A stretch of DNA of 64,000 nt from an uncultured delta proteobacterium (GCA_903901335.1 CAIUQR010000142.1:1-64000); one strand, 5' to 3'. Numbered from the stretch's first letter, positions 46,029-56,196 are shown. Translations and numbers: made by a program. Notes: generated by a model from the letters alone, not told the origin.

Positions 46029-46250
46029 ATGAAATCGAGCCGATTCAGTGAAGAGTAGATTATTGGGATATTAAAGCAGCCCTTGGCCGGGCTGAAGACC
46101 GTAAATTTATGCCGCATGGGATCAGTTGCCTAACCTTTTACAAATGTCGGAGCAAATATGGAGGTTTGGAGGTATCTGGGGCAAAGCGCTTAAGATCTCT
46201 TGAGATAGAAAACAGGAAACTCAAACAATTGCTGGCTGACACGATCTTGG
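46029..46250 (+). pseudogene. IS3-family OrfA remnant
   Basis: Starts MKSSRFSEE, then TAG at 46056 where the family usually has Gln, followed by IIGILKQ and a frameshift before HGIS; then FYKCRSKYGGLEVSGAKRLR as in IS3 OrfA. An IS3-like end (CCCCCCAAAAACTGAACCA) lies just upstream near 45960-45980. OrfB is missing. Confidence 0.8.
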
Positions 46251-46496
46251 AAATATTGCAGGAAAATGATCCGGGAAGGAAAGTTAACGCGGGAAAAAGC
46301 TCTGGGGAAAATAGCCAGAAGTAGAGAAGAAATTGCAATCGAGTTAGAGGTTGCAGAAAAAGTTGTTCAGCGCCTGCAACTTGGTAAGAATAAAATGGAG
46401 AAGATTTTGAATTTTTACTACGGTCCGCCAAAGCTTATAAACCCATGGCGATAACAATTAGTTGCAATCATTTTCAAACCCCTCCTCGTCTGAAAA
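46251..46496. other. Short unassigned remnant
   Basis: A plus-strand frame (46266-46454, IREGKLTREKALGKIARSRE) looks like the tail of a larger protein, perhaps an amidotransferase of a sugar pathway, but this is not established. Confidence 0.25.
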
Positions 46497-47504
46497 ATGG
46501 AAGGTATGCATAAAATTAACAGCGAAAAAAGATATGCAGAACTGGATGTCTTTAGAGGGTTGGCAATCATATCTGTTCTGCTTTTTCATTATACAACCAG
46601 ATATAATCAGATATATGGTCACGCGAAAATGACTTTCGATTTTCCTTACGGATATTTGGGGGTGCAGCTTTTTTTTATGCTGAGCGGCTTTGTGACCTAT
46701 ATGTCGATGGACCACATGAATAACGGTTTTGAATTTATCTTCAAGCGGTATTCGAGATTATTCCCCGCATACTGGATCTCAATTTTAATCACGTTTACCT
46801 CGGTAACTGTATTTACACTGCCCGACCGGCAGACATCACTCCATGACGTCCTGCTCAATCTAACTATGCTGCAGGATTGGATTGGCGGAGTAAAAAGTAT
46901 TGATGGGGCTTATTGGGCCTTATCACGTTTTCTTTCGTTTTATTTTCTTTTATTCTTGATACATAGATTTAATGCCAAATCCAAGATTGTTCTCATCTGT
47001 TTTTTATGGCTCGTATCAATTTTTTCCGTAAAAACAATGTCTTACCTAGGAATAGAGATGCCAGACAGAATAAAGATTACATTTCTTCTCACAGAGGGAG
47101 GTTTTTTTATTATCGGCATAATGTTTTATCTCATTGAATAACACGGCGTCACCTTACCCACGACTGCGATAATTCTTTTTAGTCTGTGCTCAATTTACTT
47201 TGTGAACGGGAAATTGATGCTTTTTTCAGCTGTGTTTTTTTCCATCTTATTTATTTTGTCCCTCAATGGTTATCTCGAATTTATCGTAAAGAAACCATTT
47301 TTATGGCTCGGAAGCATCTCATACAGTTTGTATCTTTTGCATCAAAATCTCGGATATATTATCATCAGATTTCTTTATACATTTGAAGTTAATAATTTGT
47401 TCGTTATTGCTATTCCAACAATGGTGTCCCTGCTACTGGCTGCGCTGGTTACGTATTTTATTGAAAAGCCGGTCCAAAACTATCTAAGATCGCGATTGTT
47501 ATAA
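46497..47504 (+). pseudogene. Acyltransferase-3 (OafA-like) gene with one premature stop
   Basis: The first part reads RYAELDVFRGLAIISVLLFH and YRGYLGVQLFFMLSGF-like segments of the acyltransferase-3 family, stops at an in-frame TAA (47139-47141), and continues in the same frame to 47504 (LGSISYSLYLLHQNLGYIII and a terminal FIEKPVQNYLRSRLL). A single ochre codon is the only defect. It may be a real nonsense mutation or a sequence error. These enzymes O-acylate sugars. Confidence 0.85.
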
Positions 47505-47882
47505 ACTCACTGGATTCCGATAGAGGGGGGAAATGACAGAAGATTGCCTAATAAAATTATTAAAGAGCAATCTCGGAATATTGGAAAGTGAGGAAAACTA
47601 TTGCCACCCATTTCCAAGACCTTGAAATTGGTTCAACAATGAATACGCCAATAGTCGTGGACATGCATGTCCGAAAAATACCGGCGAGGTCGGATGGTTT
47701 GCTGTGTAAAAAAATATCAATAAAACAGGGTATTAACACTAAACTGACATGCCAAATAAAATAGCACTGCGTTATGACGATAGGGTGACAGGCGAGCTCG
47801 AATCCAATGGCACGAGAACCAATTTTTTGTCATTTTCAATACCGGGCCGGGAGCGGCTGCAGATTACTGTCCTGATATTTTT
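47505..47882. other. Non-coding stretch with the rearrangement repeat
   Basis: Holds the second 17-base repeat (47507-47523) plus the original 3' end of the secreted-protein gene. The remainder has no recognised gene; a plus-strand frame around 47580-47765 (HFQDLEIGSTMNTPIVVDMH) may be a scrap. Confidence 0.4.
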
Positions 47883-48626
47883 TCATTTTTCTACCCGTAC
47901 AGCTAAAATACTGCCCGGTAATCCTAATTTTATTGTAGTGACATCAAGAGCCTTGCTAAACCATCTGAGATTTTTCGGAAAATAATAATCCATTTGTCCA
48001 ACCCTATGGAAATTTAGAAAAAGTTTCGATTTAAATAAAGGCGTTAATTTTTTTATCACCTTCGGAGTATTACTTCGATAAAAGACGCCATAATTTTCGT
48101 AACGATCTTCTCCTCTTTTGCCATGCAATTTATTCAAATAGTAATCCTTAATATGCATTTTCTCTGCAAGTAAACTAGCAAAAACAAACCAATGTCGGGC
48201 ATCTACGGTAAATCCCCAAAAAACTCCACCTTTTTTTAAAATACTATGCAGTTTTTCCCAAAATATTTTCGGTCGTTCAAAATGCTCTAAAACCATTACT
48301 GCGAATGCCATATCAATCGATTCAGACTCTATTTGAGCTTTTTCAAAGGGACAGCGGTATATTTTATCAAACATACTCCCTAATTCTATTTGTTCGTCCG
48401 GCTCAACGCCTATATATCTTCCCGCAACTTTCGACAATGAATATTGAAGCTTATCATCGCTATCAAACCCACCTCCACACCCAATATCTAATATTGACAA
48501 TTCGTTCCCTTGCTTTTTAAATTTTGCTGCATCGGTGAGTATCATATCCCGAAAGATTGTGGATCGCCACTCACCATTTTTATAACGTTGCAGATATGGA
48601 AAATAATCTAATTCAATAGGTCTCAT
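47883..48626 (-). CDS. SAM-dependent methyltransferase, EPS locus
   Basis: A 247-residue class I methyltransferase with motif I LSILDIGCGGGFDSDD and VMVLEHFERPKIFWEKLHSI (an acidic post-II motif). It is the last gene of a minus-strand EPS segment, 11 bases after the polymerase/ligase gene. Substrate unknown; sugar or lipid-linked acceptor is plausible. Confidence 0.8.
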   Translation of the reverse strand: MRPIELDYFPYLQRYKNGEWRSTIFRDMILTDAAKFKKQGNELSILDIGCGGGFDSDDKLQYSLSKVAGRYIGVEPDEQIELGSMFDKIYRCPFEKAQIESESIDMAFAVMVLEHFERPKIFWEKLHSILKKGGVFWGFTVDARHWFVFASLLAEKMHIKDYYLNKLHGKRGEDRYENYGVFYRSNTPKVIKKLTPLFKSKLFLNFHRVGQMDYYFPKNLRWFSKALDVTTIKLGLPGSILAVRVEK

Positions 48627-48637
48627 ATTACCCCAAT

Positions 48638-49954
48638 CTAGCTGGTTTCAAAGGCTTTTTCATTAATAATCTTTTTTAAACAAATCTGATACAACGCATT
48701 GTTAAACAGCAACAAAACAAAAAAAACTTCATAGTTATTCAAACTCAAAAAAAGTGAACACGCTATCAATCCAGCAAAGGAAACCGTGCTTGCTTTATTA
48801 TATAAATCTATCTTCTGAAACTCTTCTTCAGGAGAATGATGGCACCAGTGACGAATTTTTTTTGAATGGGTGAAAAATATTCCAACTATCATTATATATG
48901 CCAAACCAGCGCCCAGCCCTGACTCTGCTGCAAATTGGATGAAAGTATTATGGGCGACTCTTGGCTTGCTTTCAATATAGTCTGGCAGAGCAGTAATATA
49001 TGAACCCAATCCAACACCCATCAGGGGATGCTTTGCCATCATTCTGAATCCACCACTCCATGAAACTATACGAGCTTCTGCAGAGCTATCTCCTTCATAA
49101 CCAACTATACTTTGACTCCTTTCACTCATAACATCACCACTCTGCCACTGATAAAAACCAAGAAAAAATAGGATCATAACCAATGCGAACAGTTTCCGGT
49201 TGGTTAGGAGAAGCACACCTACAACAACAACAACAAGACCGACAAGACCTCCTCTGGACCCTGTTAAAAAGATGGCATGCCAGCTTAACGGAATGATAGC
49301 CCATAGCCCCCAGCGCAGCCATTTTTTTTTAATTTCCAATCCCAGATAGTAGATAAATGGAGAGCCCGTCACAAACAACATAGCAAAGACATTTTCATCA
49401 GCATATATACTTCCGCCACTGATGTCCAAAGGTCCCATCAACCGCCCATAGTTAAACTGTGCCCAATTTTGTGAAAAATATTGGTAGTTCGCCCAACAGG
49501 TTAAATAAACAGTTGAAACAACAAATATAATAACAAGATAATGCAGCTTTCTGGTTTCATTCATTTCCAATACAGCACAAAAATAAAAAAGAAAGATTGT
49601 GTTGGTTATGTAAAATAGTTGATCAGGGCTCGGCCCCGAAGAGACAAACAATGGAACATAAGGACCAAAAAAATAGGAGCAGGTGATGCAGAGCCAGAGA
49701 AATCCTAAACATAAATTATGCTTGGTAAGCAAAAAACTGAAATCATAGTTTTGCTTTAGAATTGAAAGCCCCAAACCTGATAAGGTACACAAAGCAACGA
49801 TCAGTGACGCTCGAAGTCCTTCAAAATTCCACCACCAGATATATTGGGGACCAAGTATTGCCAGCAGATAGTATGATATAATTCCTACCCAGGGACGAAC
49901 CAATGCCACTATTCCAGCACCTAATATGATAGTGAAAAGGAGTAATTTAATCAT
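48638..49954 (-). CDS. O-antigen ligase/Wzy-like polymerase
   Basis: A 438-residue polytopic membrane protein with about ten hydrophobic helices and the O-antigen ligase/polymerase domain (GLGSYITALPDY, HNTFIQFAAESG). The N-terminus RPWVGIISYYLLAILGPQYI resembles exosortase-A-associated ligases (TIGR03097-like). Its start overlaps a transposase remnant whose frame covers its upstream region, so its natural promoter may have been lost or replaced. Confidence 0.82.
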   Translation of the reverse strand: MIKLLLFTIILGAGIVALVRPWVGIISYYLLAILGPQYIWWWNFEGLRASLIVALCTLSGLGLSILKQNYDFSFLLTKHNLCLGFLWLCITCSYFFGPYVPLFVSSGPSPDQLFYITNTIFLFYFCAVLEMNETRKLHYLVIIFVVSTVYLTCWANYQYFSQNWAQFNYGRLMGPLDISGGSIYADENVFAMLFVTGSPFIYYLGLEIKKKWLRWGLWAIIPLSWHAIFLTGSRGGLVGLVVVVVGVLLLTNRKLFALVMILFFLGFYQWQSGDVMSERSQSIVGYEGDSSAEARIVSWSGGFRMMAKHPLMGVGLGSYITALPDYIESKPRVAHNTFIQFAAESGLGAGLAYIMIVGIFFTHSKKIRHWCHHSPEEEFQKIDLYNKASTVSFAGLIACSLFLSLNNYEVFFVLLLFNNALYQICLKKIINEKAFETS

Positions 49955-50168
49955 ATTCTTTTATCCATCTTTGAGAACACTGAGCTCGATTTCCGCCATT
50001 GAGCCAGCTTCTGTGCTTGGGCGTGTAATGAATTTCGAGTCGTTCCGGCAAATGTCTTGCTTCCTGTGATTCAATCCGGCTCATTTCACCACCGCAGGCA
50101 CAGACCTTTTCTTCTTCCGGAATATCGCATACCCTCCTAAAAGGCCTATCTTTATCTCTGGTTAACAC
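49947..50168 (-). pseudogene. Chimeric IS66/IS630 transposase remnant
   Basis: The 5' part (IPEEEKVCACGGEMSRI) is the zinc-finger region of IS66 TnpC. It is joined to the C-terminus of an IS630-type transposase (ERLEIHYTPKHRSWLN), then a frameshift leads to MAEIELSVL in another frame near 49965-50005. It is two unrelated IS fragments fused by deletion. The end overlaps the polymerase start codon. Confidence 0.85.
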
Positions 50169-50204
50169 CTCACTAGGAACTGGCAGGGTAAGTACGTTTC
50201 AACT

Positions 50205-51233
50205 TCAATCAATCCACGTTAAATCTCTTTCTATTGTGTCTTTGCCAAGTAAAGCCACTATCCATTCTATGTCTATGCGTAAGTAACTAGCTAATATACC
50301 TAAAATAGCCTTTAATTTCAAAACGAGGCCACCTTTATTTATAGCATTAATAAATTCAACCCTAGCAAGCTTCCATTTTTTGTGCATTAAACACTTTCTC
50401 CCATCATAAAAACTTGAATTAGCTAGATTCAAATTCCATAAATTTTTAATTTTCTGCCCATCCAAACTTAATTTCTCCTTTAGTTTTTCAGGGAGGTTGT
50501 TGTAGAAACAAACAGCATAATCTCTCGCTAAATCTTGAAGCTCAAGTTGACGACTAGTACTCATTTGAGTACCATGGCGGCGCCAATATCCGAGTATATC
50601 TCCAGTCACAGCAAACTCAGATTTGGATAAACAGGCCAGCCAGGTAGGATAGTCTACCATCAGCAGATTAAATGGTTGCTGAAAGCCTCCAATACTCGTC
50701 AATAAATCTTTTTTTAACATTACTGTGACCGCAGGGATGAAATTCCCACTCAAAAGCATTTCAATCAATTGGAAACTGGAACACCCATCAACCATCTCTA
50801 GCGACTCAGGTGCTGTCAAAATATGAGTTCCATCGTTTTTCACCCAAATTACCCTGCCCCAAGTGAACCCTATATTACCATCATTGAATAACTTGATTTG
50901 ATTTTGTAACTTATCCTTGGGCCAGTAATCATCTCCTTCAAGAATTGCAATATATTTACCTCGTGCCATTTTTAAGCCAAAGTTATATGTTTCAAAAAGA
51001 TGGTGTATTCCTTTGTTCTCTTGTTTGTAATATCGAATCCGAGGATCACTGAACTTTTTTATTATAGCAGATGTCCTATCGCATGACCCGTCATCGATGA
51101 TGATTTGTTCCCAATCCTTGTAGGTTTGAGCAATGGTACTGCGAACACACTCGCCAATATATTTTTCGTGATTATAAGTCGGTGTAATTATTGATATAAT
51201 AGGTTCGCGGCGTTCTTCTAGTAATAAGTTCAT
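50205..51233 (-). CDS. GT2-family glycosyltransferase
   Basis: A 342-residue inverting glycosyltransferase. The fold start ISIITPTYNHEKYIGECVRS and the metal-binding DDGSCDRTSAI and EGDDYW are typical of GT-A family 2. It lies 36 bases downstream of the flippase gene. Specific sugar not inferable. Confidence 0.87.
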   Translation of the reverse strand: MNLLLEERREPIISIITPTYNHEKYIGECVRSTIAQTYKDWEQIIIDDGSCDRTSAIIKKFSDPRIRYYKQENKGIHHLFETYNFGLKMARGKYIAILEGDDYWPKDKLQNQIKLFNDGNIGFTWGRVIWVKNDGTHILTAPESLEMVDGCSSFQLIEMLLSGNFIPAVTVMLKKDLLTSIGGFQQPFNLLMVDYPTWLACLSKSEFAVTGDILGYWRRHGTQMSTSRQLELQDLARDYAVCFYNNLPEKLKEKLSLDGQKIKNLWNLNLANSSFYDGRKCLMHKKWKLARVEFINAINKGGLVLKLKAILGILASYLRIDIEWIVALLGKDTIERDLTWID

Positions 51234-51269
51234 CCTGTTAACCCTAACTAATATTATTCCTTGTCTTTT

Positions 51270-52748
51270 TTATTTTTCGGCCAAAATGGAGATCATGTCA
51301 ACAATCTCCAAGAAAAGGTTTTTTGCAAAAACAAATAGAAATCCGATATATATAACACCACCGAGGAGCACAGCTACAAAAATTTGAAGAAATATCGAGT
51401 ACCCCAATAGACCTACAATATTGTGACCTAGCTTTGCTGATATCATGCACAGTATTGTGGCAAGAGAGGGGGCCAGTAGTGATCTGATTAAGCTCAAGAG
51501 GAAATTTGAAGTTATCTTAACCGCCCAGTAATAATTAATAAACACATAAGGAATCAGGGAGATAAGCATCCCTAAAGCTACGCCATTTATTCCATAGACA
51601 TAACCCATTCCTGTAACAATGGGTACGGAAAAAAATAAATTAATCAGACTGGTTCTAAAAGAAATATCAGGCCGGTTATTTACAAGGTATACACTGTTCA
51701 CAGGCACCATGATGCAACGTATTGCGCTAGAGAGACACAAAATCCTTAATGGGGTAACTACAGGAAGCCATTTGATTCCCCAAATCAAAAGGACCACTGA
51801 GTCGGCAACTATAGCAAGTCCTCCTAGTAACGGAAAGGTAAACACTGCAATATACTGGGTTGTTTTTATAAAGGCATGAATCACCCTATCCTTATGCTCT
51901 TGAATTTTTGCAAGAGATGGAAAAATTACTCCTGAGGCCGGCCAAACAAATCTTGATTCAACTAGATGAGGTATTCTGTATGCAAATTCATATAATCCAA
52001 GGTAGTTTGCTCCAAATAGTTTTCCAACTATAAAATAATCGATATTCTGAATTATGTATTCAACCACGTTTTTGCCAAGGCTATTGATTCCGTACCTGAA
52101 TAAAAATCGGAAACTGTCTATGTCAAAACTGAGAGAAGGCCTCCATTCTCCTAACAATAATAGTGCAATATTGATGATAAATGAGCTTGACAGCATTGCT
52201 ATGACCAGTGCCCAATAGGTTAAATCAGTTGTTAATACAAGACAAATTGCGATCAAAGACTCAAATAGCATGCCTAGACTTTCAATGATACTGATTAACT
52301 TAAATTTTAGTGACTTAAACAGTATCATTCTTGAAACAGAACTAATTAAAGTAAATATAAAAATGAGAGAAGTTGCATGCAGAATTGAAATTAGTCGAAT
52401 GTCTGAAAAATATTCAGAAGCAAAGGGCGCTATAAGATTGATAATAGCAAAGAGAGAAAGTCTAACGGCGCACATCATGGCAAAACAAGTTGCATAATCT
52501 GATTGAGTGACATCTTTTTTAACAATCAGGCCTGACCCCATATTCAATGGTCCCATCCGGTCAACAAAGTCATTCACAAGCAATGCCATGCCAAAAATGC
52601 CGAAATCAGCTGGTTCAAGGTATCTGGCGAGGACCATGCTAGTGCCCAACCTTAAAACTGTTTGCCAACTTCCTCCTAAAACCTGCCAAAGCGCACCAGT
52701 GACAGCTTTTCGAAGCAACTTCCGATCATTATTTAGCTTCATAGACAT
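51270..52748 (-). CDS. Wzx-like polysaccharide flippase
   Basis: A 492-residue protein with about 12-14 hydrophobic helices of the MATE/Wzx (polysaccharide biosynthesis transporter) family; the start SWQTVLRLGTSMVLARYLEP is typical. It flips lipid-linked repeat units to the periplasm, in line with the Wzy-like and Wzz-like genes. Start MSMKLNNDRK at 52748. Confidence 0.87.
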   Translation of the reverse strand: MSMKLNNDRKLLRKAVTGALWQVLGGSWQTVLRLGTSMVLARYLEPADFGIFGMALLVNDFVDRMGPLNMGSGLIVKKDVTQSDYATCFAMMCAVRLSLFAIINLIAPFASEYFSDIRLISILHATSLIFIFTLISSVSRMILFKSLKFKLISIIESLGMLFESLIAICLVLTTDLTYWALVIAMLSSSFIINIALLLLGEWRPSLSFDIDSFRFLFRYGINSLGKNVVEYIIQNIDYFIVGKLFGANYLGLYEFAYRIPHLVESRFVWPASGVIFPSLAKIQEHKDRVIHAFIKTTQYIAVFTFPLLGGLAIVADSVVLLIWGIKWLPVVTPLRILCLSSAIRCIMVPVNSVYLVNNRPDISFRTSLINLFFSVPIVTGMGYVYGINGVALGMLISLIPYVFINYYWAVKITSNFLLSLIRSLLAPSLATILCMISAKLGHNIVGLLGYSIFLQIFVAVLLGGVIYIGFLFVFAKNLFLEIVDMISILAEK

Positions 52749-52787
52749 TGGAAATATGGTGTGTGACGTCTCAGTATCTGAAGGGTA

Positions 52788-53531
52788 TTACTTTCCATCA
52801 TGAGATTCATTTAAATGGGGGTGAATTGTGAGATAATCAAAAATTCCATAAAAGTTGAAGCAGTGAATTCCTTTAAAACCTGTTTTCCAAACAACATAAC
52901 TAAGCGACAACTGGTCACGATAGCTATTCTTTAATACTTCACAGTACCACCGGTCCATCAAATCGTATAATTGCGTATTTCCATTTCTTCTGATAATGAT
53001 ACCATTGGATGTCAAGCCGTAACCCTTTGGAAGGCCACTCTTTCTGTAGCCTTCGACTTGCCTTGAAATCAAATCAATATTATCTTTTTTCCTTTCAATA
53101 CAGACATTTGACTCATCGTAAATGCAATTGCGTTCGGGATGTGCAGGTAATGACATAGGGAATTTAGATTTAAGCCTTGCGAAAAGAAACGCATCTAGAT
53201 CTTTCAAAATTTCAATATTCGCATCAACATATATGGTAATGTCATAGGAAGCTAAATATTTATAAAACTGAATTTTGTATTTTCTATTCAACCTTACTGG
53301 ATCAAGAGTTTCTCCTGTATTTATTAATCGCACATCCCAAACGCTCGACCTAAGGCTTGAACAATCTGTGAAACAAATATAGTCCCAGTTTTCCGTTACA
53401 TATTTAGGCTCCCACAGTTGGTCATAGTCGCCGATCAGAACAGTGTAAATTGCTTTTTTTTTGTTTCTGAAATGGATATTTATCCAATTTTTTTTGAAAT
53501 TATCTATACATATTTTGATTAATTTATTCAT
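52788..53531 (-). CDS. Glycosyltransferase-like protein of the TOD1/DUF616 type
   Basis: A 247-residue protein matching the DUF616/TOD1-like glycosyltransferase family: KAIYTVLIGDYDQLWEPKYV, ICFTD and a DANIEI-type DxD motif. I start at ATG 53531 (MNKLIKICIDNF), because the longer frame to 53672 runs into unrelated sequence (RRQLLRHVAEKYRSLCPSC), perhaps IS debris. Function inferred only from the family. Confidence 0.7.
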   Translation of the reverse strand: MNKLIKICIDNFKKNWINIHFRNKKKAIYTVLIGDYDQLWEPKYVTENWDYICFTDCSSLRSSVWDVRLINTGETLDPVRLNRKYKIQFYKYLASYDITIYVDANIEILKDLDAFLFARLKSKFPMSLPAHPERNCIYDESNVCIERKKDNIDLISRQVEGYRKSGLPKGYGLTSNGIIIRRNGNTQLYDLMDRWYCEVLKNSYRDQLSLSYVVWKTGFKGIHCFNFYGIFDYLTIHPHLNESHDGK

Positions 53532-54030
53532 TTTGGTGTCATACTTTATGGTGGTTGATACTGAAACCCAAATTTTGCGTCGCCAGCTTCTGCAGGAAGG
53601 GCATAAACTTCGATATTTTTCAGCAACATGCCGCAATAGTTGCCGACGATCGATCTCACACGTCTTTACCATGAGAGATATTGAGATAGGGCATAGGCTA
53701 CCAACAACTCAAAGAAGAACTTGGCCTGGATCATCATGAAGGCCAAATAAAATGGACCCTACGACGGATCGTGGCCAGGAAGGCGTCGTCATGTCTTCTT
53801 GGTGTTCAGTTTTTAGACAGCCTGTTGCCGGATAAAAACAAAAAGGGGAACCAGGTTTGCAAAAATCGATTTTAAGCGCTGCAACATCCTGGAATTCTGC
53901 TGCCGATTGTTTGACTTTGTCCTATCTTAGACAGCAGTGGAGTCAACTCGTAACATGCATGCAATTTCTTAACCGTAAATTACTGATCCAGAGCTGAAAA
54001 ATATATTTCCTATGAGAGGATATATCGCCA
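53532..54030. other. IS-remnant stretch
   Basis: Besides the IS701-like scrap at 53690-53875, the 500 bases contain no recognised gene. The minus-strand extension of the DUF616 frame to 53672 is probably also transposase-derived. Confidence 0.45.
53690..53875 (+). pseudogene. IS701/IS4-like transposase remnant
   Basis: Reads GYQQLKEELGLDHHEG, the conserved C-terminal YQQLKEELGLDHFEG region of IS701-type transposases, followed by a diverged tail ending at TAA 53873-53875. Only about 60 codons remain. Confidence 0.6.
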
Positions 54031-54987
54031 TCATCTCCACGACTTCTTGAAGATGATAAGGTGAAATAAATCCCTATAAAAAGAAATAGATCTTGCGGCC
54101 AAGTAGACAAAAAAGACGTAAAAAAGATAGCCTGTATTCCCCACCTTTTTCCTTCCTTTGCCAACATAAAGGCAAAGAGTGATAGCTATTGAAATAAAGC
54201 CAACAATCAAAACTGTTTTTCCCAAAAATGGAGCGGCCATGCAGGCCATTATTCCAGCGCCAAACAGTGCGGGCAAAACAAGACTTGGCAATTCAGTAAG
54301 CTTGAAACCGTGATTGAACACGCCAGATAGGTTCCCATTGGAATGCCATACCTCTTTTTTGAAAAGTTCAAAGAAAGTTTTAGGCTCCCGAAGATGATAT
54401 ACAAGGGCACCAGGAGCATTGATGATTTTTCCTAATGCTTGCAATCGGTAGCCTAAGTCACTGTCTTCGCAGGTAATGAGATTTTCATTAAAACCATTAA
54501 CTTGGTTAAATGCACTTCGTCGGACAATTAAATTAGCAGAAGGCAGCCAGTCAACGGGGACTGGCTTTTTCGAACTGCTCCGGCAGAGCTTAGACCAGGT
54601 CTGTTGCAGTTGATTCGATTCTTCCTGAATCACATCGGGATAGGAACCAACAGCGACAACATCTTCGTTTTGAAAATGAGGAATTGCATTCGTGAGCCAA
54701 TTCGGATGCACAATAATGTCTGCATCAATGAAAGCAATGATATCTGAGGTTGTTTCAGCAGCCCCAACGTTTCGAGTATGCGCTATACTTTTTCTTGGTA
54801 CATTTATAACAGCATCCGTGTACTGCCGTGCAATTTCTCTGGTTCTATCCTCAGAACCATTGTCCGCAACAATAACTTTGAGGAGTTCGGAAGGATACTC
54901 CAAATGTTTTAACGAAGCTAAGCATCGCTCAAGAAAATTTTCTTCATTGAGTGCAGGGATAACTACTGTAACTGACAAATTGTACAT
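54031..54987 (-). CDS. GT2-family glycosyltransferase with C-terminal membrane helices
   Basis: A 318-residue GT-A glycosyltransferase: VTVVIPALNEENFLERCLAS, VADNGSEDRTREI and IAFIDADIIVHP (DxD). Two or three hydrophobic helices in the last 100 residues suggest membrane anchoring. Start MYNLSVTVVIP at 54987; a start at 55008 adds seven residues. Confidence 0.85.
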   Translation of the reverse strand: MYNLSVTVVIPALNEENFLERCLASLKHLEYPSELLKVIVADNGSEDRTREIARQYTDAVINVPRKSIAHTRNVGAAETTSDIIAFIDADIIVHPNWLTNAIPHFQNEDVVAVGSYPDVIQEESNQLQQTWSKLCRSSSKKPVPVDWLPSANLIVRRSAFNQVNGFNENLITCEDSDLGYRLQALGKIINAPGALVYHLREPKTFFELFKKEVWHSNGNLSGVFNHGFKLTELPSLVLPALFGAGIMACMAAPFLGKTVLIVGFISIAITLCLYVGKGRKKVGNTGYLFYVFFVYLAARSISFYRDLFHLIIFKKSWR

Positions 54988-55065
54988 AAGTTTATTTATG
55001 TCTCGCAAACAAATACTTATAACTGAATCCGATCATGCTGTGGCCTCTTTTTCCAGGATGAAGCT

Positions 55066-56196
55066 TTAAACCAAATTCATGAATAAATTTTCATATTCTT
55101 TTGCCATCCGGGCAGCCGAGTAGTGCTCATTGACATGGATTTTTGCGTTTGCTGCAAAGGTTTTTCTCAAATCTTGCGATATTGACATTTTTTTCACTAT
55201 TCCTGAGAGCATTGAGTAGTTGTCAACCTCAAACAACAGGCCCGTCTCATGATTTCGTATCAAGTCGTTGCAGCCGGGGATATCTGAGGCGATTATCGGC
55301 ACACCGGCCGCCATAGATTCCATCAGGCATCGAGGGATTCCTTCCATGCGCGACGGCAGGACAAAGACATCAAAGCCTCGCAGAAAATCAAGCCTCTCCG
55401 GGCGGAACCCCATAAAATGAATTTTGTCCGCTATCTTGAGTTGGTTGCCAAGCGCTTCAAGCTCCTCCTTTTGAGGTCCGTCTCCGATTAGATAAAGCTC
55501 CCATTCAAGATTTTCTACTGCTCTCAATGCATTGAATAAGATATCAAGACCCTTGCGAGGGATCAGTTGGCCAATATAACCCAATATGAATTTACCATTT
55601 TGTTTCTTTAGCAATATACCAGAATCTATAGAAGAGGATTGATTAATTTCTGAGAGATCAACACCATTACGTATGAAGTGCAGCGTTTTTTTGAGGCCAG
55701 GTATCTTGGCTAACGGATTATAGAGTTCTTCAGACAAAGGCACCACAGCATCTAAAAACGGAAAAACCATCCTGTCCAATGTTTCATAGCACCAAAGCTT
55801 AAAATCCATTTTTTTACTCCAGCCATGCGGGGTCGATATGATTTTACAAGGAGTTCCCCGAGTGGCAAGAAAACCAATGATGTCTGTCTTGTAAAAATGT
55901 GTATGCAGGATGGATATATTGCGTTGCAGGATGAATTGCTTCAACTGTTTGATCACAGAAAAATTGACTCTGCCATTTGCTTCAAAGCAGTGAGTTTGAA
56001 AGCCCAGCTTTTCTGCTTCCTTGCAAAGAGGGGTGTCCTGGTCCGGATCGTCTTTGATAACCCCGACAGTTGAGGTTACTCTTTGAGGATCGAGATGCTT
56101 GATAAGGGCAAGGATCCAGCGCTCTGCACCATAGAGACCAGCGGGGCTACCCAGTTGGAGAACATTGATAGGTTGGGATGTGGCTGAATTACTCAT
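55066..56196 (-). CDS. GT4-type glycosyltransferase
   Basis: A 376-residue retaining glycosyltransferase beginning with the GT4 N-terminal motif LQLGSPAGLYGAERWILALI and the C-terminal domain VLPSRMEGIPRCLMESMAAG. It sits between the acyltransferase and the GT2 gene in the minus-strand EPS operon. Sugar unknown. Confidence 0.88.
   Translation of the reverse strand: MSNSATSQPINVLQLGSPAGLYGAERWILALIKHLDPQRVTSTVGVIKDDPDQDTPLCKEAEKLGFQTHCFEANGRVNFSVIKQLKQFILQRNISILHTHFYKTDIIGFLATRGTPCKIISTPHGWSKKMDFKLWCYETLDRMVFPFLDAVVPLSEELYNPLAKIPGLKKTLHFIRNGVDLSEINQSSSIDSGILLKKQNGKFILGYIGQLIPRKGLDILFNALRAVENLEWELYLIGDGPQKEELEALGNQLKIADKIHFMGFRPERLDFLRGFDVFVLPSRMEGIPRCLMESMAAGVPIIASDIPGCNDLIRNHETGLLFEVDNYSMLSGIVKKMSISQDLRKTFAANAKIHVNEHYSAARMAKEYENLFMNLV

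Noticed and set aside
53532-53672. N-terminal extension of the DUF616-type glycosyltransferase
   Set aside because: The extra sequence (RRQLLRHVAEKYRSLCPSC) does not fit the family and abuts IS debris; the start at 53531 is preferred.
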